Part shown: in pieces, positions 54,493 through 64,000 of the stretch
Layout of the letters: each line of letters begins with the position of its first letter
Position numbering within the stretch: the stretch's first letter is position 1
Assembly: GCF_026104355.1 (NCBI RefSeq)
Contig: NZ_CP110535.1
Location: 1,736,001-1,800,000, forward strand
Direction: 5' to 3'
Origin: Halomonas sp. BDJS001
GTDB lineage: Bacteria; Pseudomonadota; Gammaproteobacteria; Pseudomonadales; Halomonadaceae
DNA length: 64,000 nucleotides
The notes under the pieces: model-generated
The model's input: only the letters and a program-made list of their open reading frames with translations
What the model was told of the DNA's origin: nothing
The model's database searches: none
Translations under genes and position numbers: made by a program

Positions 54493-55803
54493 TTGTTTTT
54501 CGAACGCCCAGACGCCGGTGAAACGGCAGTTCTTGTTCACGTCGATTTTCATGATGAACAAAAACGTGAAGACCCGGGTGAGTTTTTAGAGCTCGTACGC
54601 TCTGCTGGTGCAGAGCCTGCGACTCTACTCACTGCTAGCCGCCACCGACCTGACTCGCGCACCTTTATTGGGTCAGGTAAGTTGGAAGAGCTGCGGGCAC
54701 TGCTTGCGGCTCACGAGGCAGAACTGGTGATCTTCAACCATAGTTTAAGTCCCTCTCAAGAGCGCAATGTTGAGCAAGAGCTCAAGTGCCGAGTACTTGA
54801 CCGTACCGGTCTTATCCTCGATATCTTTGCGCAGCGGGCAAGAACCCACGAAGGTAAGCTGCAGGTAGAGCTTGCTCAGCTTGAATATATGTCGACTCGC
54901 CTAGTGCGGGGTTGGACACACCTAGAGCGCCAAAAAGGCGGGATAGGCCTGCGCGGCCCAGGTGAAACACAGTTAGAGACCGACCGCCGCCTGCTCCGCG
55001 GGCGGATCAAGTCGATCCATAAGCGGCTCGATAAAGTACGCAGTCAGCGTGACCAGAATCGCCGCGCGCGAGCGCGTGCGGAAATTCATAGCGTATCGCT
55101 GGTGGGGTATACCAACGCCGGTAAGTCGACCCTGTTTAACGCTTTGACCAATTCCGAGGTGTATGCAGCCGACCAGTTGTTTGCGACACTTGACCCTACC
55201 CTACGACGACTTGAGATTGAAGACGTGGGCCCCGTGGTGATGGCTGACACCGTCGGCTTTATTCGCCACTTACCGCACAAGCTGGTTGAGGCGTTTCAAG
55301 CGACGCTACAGGAGGCCTCGGAGGCGTCGCTGCTGGTACATGTGATCGATGCCGCAGACCCTGACCGCGAATTAAACGTGGAACAGGTGGAGCTAGTGCT
55401 CAAAGAGATTGGCGCCGATGATGTGCCGGTGCTCAAAGTCATGAATAAAATTGATAAGCTCGATAGCGCCCCACGCATAGAGCGCGATGGCCACGGCATG
55501 CCCGAAGTTGTTTGGTTATCAGCCCAGCAGGGGCAGGGCTTAGAACTGTTGCATGACGCGCTGAGTGAGCGCCTGGCCAACGATGTCATAGGTTTTTCGC
55601 TGACGCTTACGCCAGAGCAAGGTAAGCTTCGCGCAGGTCTGCATGAGCTGAATGCCGTTCGCGAGGAAGCCTTTGATGAGCAGGGGCACTCGGTGCTGGA
55701 TGTGCGTTTGCCGCGTCGCGATTTTAACCAGCTAATGGCTCAACTGGGCGAGCGTGCCAATACCTATTTACCTGAAGCGTTGCAGGAAACTGAAGATTGG
55801 TAG
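54493..55803 (+). CDS. hflX: Ribosome-associated GTPase HflX
   Basis: A 436-residue GTPase that splits stalled or heat-damaged ribosomes. An N-terminal HflX domain and a glycine-rich linker (ERQKGGIGLRGPGETQLETD) are followed by a G domain with GYTNAGKSTLF (about 205), DTVGFIRHLPHKL and NKIDKL. The start is TTG at 54493 with gagg eight bases upstream; no nearby ATG fits. It begins 37 bases after hfq. Confidence 0.94.
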   Translation: MFFERPDAGETAVLVHVDFHDEQKREDPGEFLELVRSAGAEPATLLTASRHRPDSRTFIGSGKLEELRALLAAHEAELVIFNHSLSPSQERNVEQELKCRVLDRTGLILDIFAQRARTHEGKLQVELAQLEYMSTRLVRGWTHLERQKGGIGLRGPGETQLETDRRLLRGRIKSIHKRLDKVRSQRDQNRRARARAEIHSVSLVGYTNAGKSTLFNALTNSEVYAADQLFATLDPTLRRLEIEDVGPVVMADTVGFIRHLPHKLVEAFQATLQEASEASLLVHVIDAADPDRELNVEQVELVLKEIGADDVPVLKVMNKIDKLDSAPRIERDGHGMPEVVWLSAQQGQGLELLHDALSERLANDVIGFSLTLTPEQGKLRAGLHELNAVREEAFDEQGHSVLDVRLPRRDFNQLMAQLGERANTYLPEALQETEDW

Positions 55804-55951
55804 CCTCACCGTATAATGTCTAGTACGCTGTCGGTATCTGGTTTTGTATAAAAATGGTACAAGATTTAAAGAGCAATAATATCAAAACACCAGCGCTTCG
55901 TTGATCGACGAAGCCAGATGCGTGAGCGAATACCCTTAGTGGAGAAGAAGT

Positions 55952-57220
55952 ATGGCCTGGAATGAGCCTGGTGGTGGCAACCAGCACGACCCTTGGAGTA
56001 GTGGCGGCCGACGCGGCGGAAACGATGGTAATGGAAACCGTGGTAATAACAGTGGCGGCGACAATGGCAATAAAGGGGGCAACAACCAAGGCCCGCCTGA
56101 CTTGGATGAAGCGCTGAAGAAGTTTCAGGACAAGCTCAACAGTATGCTGGGTGGGGGCAAAAAAGGCGGTGGCAGGAAAACCGGCGGTGGCGGTAGTGAT
56201 AAAAACCGCAACCCCTTTGCACTTCCAGGCCTTCTGATTATCGTTGCGCTGGCAATCTGGGCCGCGATGGGCTTCTACTTGGTGGATCAATCCGAGCGTG
56301 GTGTTGTGCTTCGTTTTGGTGAATACCAAGATGTTGTCAATCCAGGCCTTCAGTGGAATCCGCCGCTGATTGACGATGTGCGTATGGTCAATGTGACCCG
56401 TGTACGCTCGCTGTCGCAGACACAGTCGATGTTGACGCGTGACGAAAACATTGTCGAAGTGGAAATTTCTGCTCAGTACCAAGTGGCTAACCCGCGTGAT
56501 TTTGTACTCAACGTACGTGATCCTGCTGTCTCGATTGAGAACGCGCTGGATTCGGCGCTGCGTCACGTCGTAGGTGGTACCGATATGATCGATATTCTTA
56601 CCTCGGGTCGTGAGATTCTGGGTAGCTCGGTCGCCAGTCGTCTGCAGACTTACCTGGATAACTACGGTGCCGGTATTCGTTTGCAAACCATCAACATCGA
56701 GTCCACTTCGGCCCCTGCGCCAGTGATCGATGCCTTCGATGACGTTATCCGTGCCCGTGAAGATCGCCAGCGTACTATCAACCAGGGTATTGCTTACGCC
56801 AACGCGATTATTCCTGAGGCGCAAGGTCAGGCGCAGCGTATTGTTGAGCAAGGCCAGGGGTATCGTGAATCGGTGGTCGCTGAAGCGCAGGGTCAAGCCA
56901 ACCGCTTTAACTCGCTGCTTTCTGAGTACACCAACGCACCGGAGATCATGCGTGAGCGCATGTATCTGGACACAATGGAAGAAGTGTTCGGCAAAACACC
57001 TAAGGTGTTGCTGGACGTGAGCGAAAACGCGCCGTTGATGTATCTGCCGCTAGATCAGCTTAGAGGTGGCAGCAGTAACCGCAGCAACGCTTCCAGCGGA
57101 AGTGCCAATAGCGATGAACAGTTAGACCCGAGTGTGCTTGAGCGTTTGCGCAATACTCAGGGTAGCGCTAGCTCTTCATCAAATACCAATAGTAGCTCCA
57201 TCCGCAGGGAGGGCCGGTAA
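55952..57220 (+). CDS. hflK: FtsH protease modulator HflK
   Basis: A 422-residue SPFH/stomatin-type membrane protein. The first 85 residues are Gly/Asn/Lys-rich and cytoplasmic. One membrane helix (about 90-110, LLIIVALAIWAAMGFYL) precedes the periplasmic SPFH domain. With HflC it forms a cage around FtsH hexamers. A TATAAT at 55812-55817 might be a -10 element. Its stop directly precedes the hflC ATG. Confidence 0.95.
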   Translation: MAWNEPGGGNQHDPWSSGGRRGGNDGNGNRGNNSGGDNGNKGGNNQGPPDLDEALKKFQDKLNSMLGGGKKGGGRKTGGGGSDKNRNPFALPGLLIIVALAIWAAMGFYLVDQSERGVVLRFGEYQDVVNPGLQWNPPLIDDVRMVNVTRVRSLSQTQSMLTRDENIVEVEISAQYQVANPRDFVLNVRDPAVSIENALDSALRHVVGGTDMIDILTSGREILGSSVASRLQTYLDNYGAGIRLQTINIESTSAPAPVIDAFDDVIRAREDRQRTINQGIAYANAIIPEAQGQAQRIVEQGQGYRESVVAEAQGQANRFNSLLSEYTNAPEIMRERMYLDTMEEVFGKTPKVLLDVSENAPLMYLPLDQLRGGSSNRSNASSGSANSDEQLDPSVLERLRNTQGSASSSSNTNSSSIRREGR

Positions 57221-58117
57221 ATGATTAATAATCGATCCCTGCTGATTGTTGGTGGTCTGGCTGCCGTTGCATGGCTGGCGAGTAACACTCTGTACGTGGT
57301 AGATGAAACCGAGCGTGCTGTTAAGCTGCGCTTTGGTGAAGTTATCGAAGAGGATATTCAGGCTGGCCTGCACGCCAAGGTGCCGATTGCGCAAACGATC
57401 CGTAAGTTTGATGTTCGTCTCCTAACGCTGGACACCGATACCAGCCGTTACCTGACTCTTGAGCAAAAAGCGGTCATAGTCGACTCCTACGTTAAGTGGC
57501 AGGTGGTCAATCCTACCCGCTACTACGAGGCAACGGCGGGTGACGAGTTGATGGCTATTCGCCTGATTCAGCCGCGGGTGGATGAGAGCCTGCGTAATGA
57601 GTTTGGTCGCTTGAATCTTCAAGAGATTATTGCTGAGCGCCGCGATGATCTGATGACGGGCCCCACCGAAGAACTCGATGCGCTTATGCGTGAAGAGCTT
57701 GGGGTCGCCATTCGCGATATTCGCATCAAGCGCATCGACTTGCCGGAAGATGTATCGGCCGCTGTGTTTGAGCGCATGCGTTCAGAGCGTGAGCGCGAAG
57801 CCCGTGAGTGGCGAGCTCAGGGGCAGGAAGAGGCTGAGCGTATTCGCGCCAATGCGGATCGTCGCCGTCAGGTTCTGCTTGCTCAGGCCAATGAGCGCTC
57901 CGAGACGCTGCGTGGTGAGGGTGATGCCCAGGCCGCTGCGATCTTCTCAGAAGCCTATGGTCAGGATCAGGAGTTCTTCTCTTTCTGGCGTAGTCTGAAT
58001 GCCTACAGTGAGAGTTTCTCTGATGATGGCAATCTAATGGTGCTGGAGCCCAGTAGCGATTTCTTCCGCTATTTGCGTAATCCTACGCCAGAAGGTAATG
58101 AAAGCGACAGCGAGTAA
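57221..58117 (+). CDS. hflC: FtsH protease modulator HflC
   Basis: A 298-residue SPFH protein with an N-terminal anchor (LLIVGGLAAVAWLASNTLYV) and a long charged coiled-coil region rich in Arg and Glu (about 175-250). Starts on the base after the hflK stop, so the two subunits are coupled. A terminator follows; the small yjeT gene found here in enterobacteria is missing. Confidence 0.95.
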   Translation: MINNRSLLIVGGLAAVAWLASNTLYVVDETERAVKLRFGEVIEEDIQAGLHAKVPIAQTIRKFDVRLLTLDTDTSRYLTLEQKAVIVDSYVKWQVVNPTRYYEATAGDELMAIRLIQPRVDESLRNEFGRLNLQEIIAERRDDLMTGPTEELDALMREELGVAIRDIRIKRIDLPEDVSAAVFERMRSEREREAREWRAQGQEEAERIRANADRRRQVLLAQANERSETLRGEGDAQAAAIFSEAYGQDQEFFSFWRSLNAYSESFSDDGNLMVLEPSSDFFRYLRNPTPEGNESDSE

Positions 58118-58201
58118 GTCGTTTTTTGCGGGTGTTCCTCGTCTCGCCATTCCTGTGGCCAGGCGGGGTTCACCCGGCCAATAAACGTGATAGAATTCAT
58201 T

Positions 58202-58225
58202 AACCGGGCGTCGCCCGGTTTTTTT
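58202..58225 (+). terminator. Rho-independent terminator after hflC
   Basis: Stem aaccggg (58202-58208), five-base loop, stem cccggtt (58214-58220), then a T run continuing to 58225. It separates the hflKC transcript from hisZ-purA. Confidence 0.92.
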
Positions 58226-58316
58226 GTGGCCCTTGTTTAACGTTAATGTCGCCAATAATCATGCGACGTTACTGATTGAATGTGCTGGGCCTTCATCGTC
58301 TTGCAGGACTGTTCAC

Positions 58317-60808
<2,492 letters not shown>

Positions 60809-60858
60809 GAGCGGTTAGCGCGCTGGTCACTGTTAGTGAGCAGATGAGTAGATGAAAC

Positions 60859-60885
60859 AAAAGGGGCAACTTAGTTGCCCCTTTT
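60859..60885. terminator. Bidirectional terminator between purA and cobO
   Basis: An 11-base-pair stem, aaaaggggcaa (60859-60869) with ttgcccctttt (60875-60885). A and T runs at the two ends serve the convergent genes. Confidence 0.88.
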
Positions 60886-60902
60886 GCGTAGATGGTGGGT
60901 AT

Positions 60903-61502
60903 TTAAAAGTCGATCCCGCGGCGTGCCTTAAGGCCGCTGTTGAAGGCATGGCGCACTTCCTGCATTTCGGTCACCGTATCGGCCATGGCGACGAGTTCGC
61001 GGTGAGCGTTGCGGCCGGTAATAATCACTGTCTGCTCAACAGGGCGATTCTCCAGCGCCCGTTTAACGGTTTCGATCTCCAGATAGCCAAATTTGAGCAT
61101 ATAGGTGATTTCGTCGAGTACCACCAGATAGGTTGCCGGATCCACCAGCATACGCTCAGCCTCTTTCCATACGGCTTGGCAGGCGTCGGTGTCTGCTTGG
61201 CGATTTTGCGTATCCCAGGTGAAGCCGGTCGCCATGATGGCCACCTCTAGATTGGCATCCTCCTCCAATCGATTGCGCTCACCGCACTCCCACAATCCCT
61301 TGATAAACTGCACCACGCCTACTTTATAGCCATAGCCCAAAGCGCGGGTGACCGTGCCCCAGGCAGCGGTTGTTTTACCTTTTCCGTTCCCGGTGTTAAC
61401 AATGATGAGGCCCCGTTGCTCGTTGGCACTGGCGACTTTCTCCTCTACGCGCGCTTTAAGCTTCTCCATAGAGGCTTTGTGGCGGGTGTCGCGGTCACTC
61501 AT
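60903..61502 (-). CDS. cobO: Cob(I)yrinic acid a,c-diamide adenosyltransferase
   Basis: A 199-residue CobA/CobO/BtuR-family enzyme adenosylating corrinoids. P-loop NTGNGKGKTTAAWG (about 36-49), VVQFIKGLW and Walker B-like LVVLDEITYML are visible. Shine-Dalgarno aggagatacc precedes the ATG. No cobalamin riboswitch was seen ahead of it and no other corrinoid gene is nearby. It could support the cobalamin-dependent QueG by salvage. Confidence 0.94.
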   Translation of the reverse strand: MSDRDTRHKASMEKLKARVEEKVASANEQRGLIIVNTGNGKGKTTAAWGTVTRALGYGYKVGVVQFIKGLWECGERNRLEEDANLEVAIMATGFTWDTQNRQADTDACQAVWKEAERMLVDPATYLVVLDEITYMLKFGYLEIETVKRALENRPVEQTVIITGRNAHRELVAMADTVTEMQEVRHAFNSGLKARRGIDF

Positions 61503-61739
61503 GGTATCTCCTGATAAAAGACAGTAGTCACTTTTATAAACCGCTAGCCTATGCTATCAGCAAAGGGTTGAACATCTTTACGGCTGCCTTTGAAGATAAT
61601 TTTTGTATAGATATTTTCCCTGTTTTGTGAACCTTTGTCTTAATAATTCATTCTCAAAATCAACAAACAACAACAGAATTGGCCCCTGGGGGGCTGGCTG
61701 CTCTAGAATAGGGGGTCATGTCTTGCCAGGAATTACACC

Positions 61740-62225
61740 ATGCCCTCATTTGATATTGTCTCAGAGTTCGATAAACACGAAGGCGCTAACGCCGTTGATC
61801 AAGCCAACCGGGAAGTGCAGTCGCGGTTTGATTTTAAAGGGGTCGACGCCAGCTTTACCCTAGAAGGCGACAAAGTGCAGCTAGAAGCGGAAGTCGATTT
61901 CCAGCTTAAGCAGATGCTCGATGTACTGCGCGCCCGTCTTATCGCCCGGGGCATTGATGCCCGCTGTATGGATATTCAAGACCCGGTGCTCTCCGGCGTG
62001 AAAGCGCGTCAGGAAGTCGCTCTCAAGGAGGGGCTCGACGCGGCAGAAGCCAAAGACATCGTCAAGCGCATCAAAGCCAGCAAGCTTAAAGTGCAGGCGC
62101 AAATTCAGGGTGAGAAGGTGCGTGTCACGGGGAAAAAGCGCGACGATTTACAAGCTGTCATGGCGCTGCTGCGCGGCGAAGAGGGGCCGGATCTTCCGCT
62201 CCAGTTTGATAACTTCCGCGACTAG
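61740..62225 (+). CDS. yajQ: YajQ-family nucleotide-binding protein (UPF0234)
   Basis: A 161-residue protein beginning [20 protein letters not shown], the family hallmark, with [12 protein letters not shown] and [16 protein letters not shown]. Two tandem RNP-like folds are known for the family. A Xanthomonas relative binds cyclic di-GMP. The 237 bases before it (61503-61739) hold no gene; caggaattacacc gives the Shine-Dalgarno. Confidence 0.95.
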   Translation: MPSFDIVSEFDKHEGANAVDQANREVQSRFDFKGVDASFTLEGDKVQLEAEVDFQLKQMLDVLRARLIARGIDARCMDIQDPVLSGVKARQEVALKEGLDAAEAKDIVKRIKASKLKVQAQIQGEKVRVTGKKRDDLQAVMALLRGEEGPDLPLQFDNFRD

Positions 62226-62291
62226 CCCGTGGTAGTTAGTCTTCGAACGTTTTAATTATGTAATATTCGTTTTATACAGGAGTCACGCACT

Positions 62292-64000
62292 ATGTCTGAT
62301 CCGCAGCCGGTTTATTTAAGTAACTACCAGCCGCCCGCCTACCGGGTAACTCATACCGAGCTGACGTTTGATCTTGACCCCGCCGCGACCCGAGTGAAAG
62401 CGCGACTGTTGATGGAGCGGCATCCAGAGGCAGCTCCTGATGCACCGCTCGTCTTGAATGGCGAGCACCTAAAACTGATCTCCCTGGCGATCGATGCAAC
62501 GCCGCTGGATGCCGCTGCGTATGAACTAGACGATGAAGGCCTGCGTGTTGCGCAAGTGCCGGAGCGCTTTGTGTTGGAGAGCGAGGTTGAGATTGCCCCG
62601 CAGGAGAACACGGCGTTAGAGGGGCTCTATCAATCCAACGGCATGTACTGCACCCAGTGCGAAGCCGAAGGCTTTCGGCGAATTACCTTTTACCCTGATC
62701 GCCCGGACGTCATGGCGATCTTTAAGGTCACCGTGATCGGGGATCAGCAGCACGAGCCGATTTTGCTCGCTAACGGTAACCCGATTGAGCGTGGCGAGCT
62801 GGAGGGCGGCCGTCACTTTGTTACCTGGGAGGATCCGCACCCCAAGCCCTGCTACCTGTTCGCCCTGGTGGCAGGCAACCTGCATAGCGTAGAGGATCAC
62901 TTCACCACCATGAGCGGGCGGGATGTCACGCTGCAGATTTGGGTGGAAAAAGAGAATCTGGATAAAACCGAGCATGCCATGGCCTCGTTAAAGCGCGCCA
63001 TGGTTTGGGACGAGCAGGCATACGGCCGTGAGTACGACCTGGATCTGTTTATGATCGTGGCCGTCAATGACTTCAATATGGGGGCGATGGAGAATAAAGG
63101 GCTTAATATTTTTAACTCCGCCGCGGTATTGACCCACCCCAAAACGGCCACTGATGCGACTTTTCAAAATGTCGAAGGCATTGTTGCCCACGAATACTTT
63201 CACAACTGGTCGGGCAATCGTGTCACCTGCCGCGACTGGTTCCAGCTCTCGCTTAAAGAGGGCTTTACCGTCTTTCGCGACCAGTGCTTTTCGGCGGATA
63301 CCAATTCTGCGCCGGTTAAGCGCATTCAGGATGTTTCCTTTTTCCGCACCGCCCAGTTTGCCGAAGATGCTGGGCCCACGGCGCACCCGATTCGTCCCGA
63401 CCACTATATTGAAATTACCAACTTCTATACCCTGACAATTTACGAGAAAGGGGCTGAAGTCGTCCGGATGCTGCGTAATTTGGTGGGAGAGGAGAGTTTT
63501 CGTCGCGGTTCCGATCTCTACTTTGAACGCTTCGACGGTCAAGCGGTGACCATTGAAGACTTTGTCGGCTGTATGGCGGAAGCCTCCGGTGAAGATTTCG
63601 GCCAGTTTATGCGCTGGTACTCCCAGGCAGGAACCCCGGATATCGATGCCCATGGTGAGTACGATTACGTGCAGGGTGAGTACCACTTAACGCTGCGTCA
63701 GCGTACGCCTGCAACACCTGGCCAACACGATAAGCTGCCGCTGCATATTCCGGTACGCATGGGATTGGTGGGTACCAAATCCGGCCAGGATCTTACCCTG
63801 ACGCTCAATGGTGAAAAGATCGGCAAAGATGCGGTGATTCATCTGCGCGAAGATGAGCAGACCTTTGTGTTCACTGATGTGGCTGAAGCGCCAGTGCCCT
63901 CTTTGTTGCGCGAATTTTCCGCCCCGGTGAAGCTGCATTATCCCTACTCCAGAGAAGATCTCGCCTTCTTGTTGACCCACGACAGCGACGGTTTCAACCG
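62292..64000 (+). CDS. pepN: Aminopeptidase N (M1 family), cut by the window end
   Basis: An open frame of 569 codons from ATG 62292 with no stop before the window ends; the full protein should be about 870 residues. The exopeptidase motif GAMENKG is near residue 264 and the zinc site HEYFHNW near 300, with the second Glu in LKEGFTVF. N-terminal beta domain (1-190) and the start of the Ig-like domain are present. Shine-Dalgarno acaggagtcacgcact lies ahead. Confidence 0.96.
   Translation, partial: MSDPQPVYLSNYQPPAYRVTHTELTFDLDPAATRVKARLLMERHPEAAPDAPLVLNGEHLKLISLAIDATPLDAAAYELDDEGLRVAQVPERFVLESEVEIAPQENTALEGLYQSNGMYCTQCEAEGFRRITFYPDRPDVMAIFKVTVIGDQQHEPILLANGNPIERGELEGGRHFVTWEDPHPKPCYLFALVAGNLHSVEDHFTTMSGRDVTLQIWVEKENLDKTEHAMASLKRAMVWDEQAYGREYDLDLFMIVAVNDFNMGAMENKGLNIFNSAAVLTHPKTATDATFQNVEGIVAHEYFHNWSGNRVTCRDWFQLSLKEGFTVFRDQCFSADTNSAPVKRIQDVSFFRTAQFAEDAGPTAHPIRPDHYIEITNFYTLTIYEKGAEVVRMLRNLVGEESFRRGSDLYFERFDGQAVTIEDFVGCMAEASGEDFGQFMRWYSQAGTPDIDAHGEYDYVQGEYHLTLRQRTPATPGQHDKLPLHIPVRMGLVGTKSGQDLTLTLNGEKIGKDAVIHLREDEQTFVFTDVAEAPVPSLLREFSAPVKLHYPYSREDLAFLLTHDSDGFN

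Overview
The window looks like a chromosomal segment of a halophilic gammaproteobacterium of the Halomonas type. Supporting this are the protein sequences, the gene order rsgA/orn/queG/nnr/tsaE/amiB/mutL/miaA/hfq/hflX/hflK/hflC/hisZ/purA, a group-2 Mrp sodium/proton antiporter operon beside a bacterial voltage-gated sodium channel, and the moderately GC-rich sequence. I saw no rRNA, tRNA, CRISPR array, insertion sequence, prophage or origin.

Layout. 1-9.3 kb: a likely cmoA start (minus strand), then pgi, parE, a chemoreceptor with its own flagellar-sigma promoter, parC and serB. 9.3-15.2 kb (minus): mnhA(B)CDEFG, with a one-base frameshift in mnhA. 15.4-19.2 kb (plus): sodium channel, leuA and an unknown envelope protein. 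19.2-21.6 kb (minus): a PQQ dehydrogenase split into a periplasmic enzyme and a separate membrane anchor.

21.7-39.7 kb (all minus) is the accessory highlight, a guanidine-nitrogen locus. A guanidine-I (ykkC) riboswitch leads an ABC importer and the two carboxyguanidine deiminase subunits. A second, different riboswitch, guanidine-II (mini-ykkC: two ACGA-loop hairpins), sits directly before a biotin-dependent guanidine/urea carboxylase. That gene is translationally coupled to an Fe(II)/2-oxoglutarate oxygenase and to an unknown 225-residue protein. After a terminator, a second operon encodes a Tat-exported peptide-type binding protein, its permeases and a fused ATPase, a GntR/FCD regulator and allophanate hydrolase. 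Read together: guanidine (or a guanidino compound that the oxygenase may open to release guanidine) is imported, carboxylated, deiminated to allophanate and hydrolysed to ammonia and CO2. The oxygenase, the unknown protein and the second importer are the undescribed parts.

39.9-64 kb is housekeeping: the EF-P modification set (epmB, efp, epmA), psd, a rhodanese, rsgA, orn, a frameshifted queG, and the long conserved nnr-to-purA block, then cobO, yajQ and a pepN cut by the window end.

Two genes that are normally intact (mnhA and queG) are each broken by one missing base in a short homopolymer, which suggests sequencing error rather than decay. Two extragenic palindromic repeats share a 12-base core.
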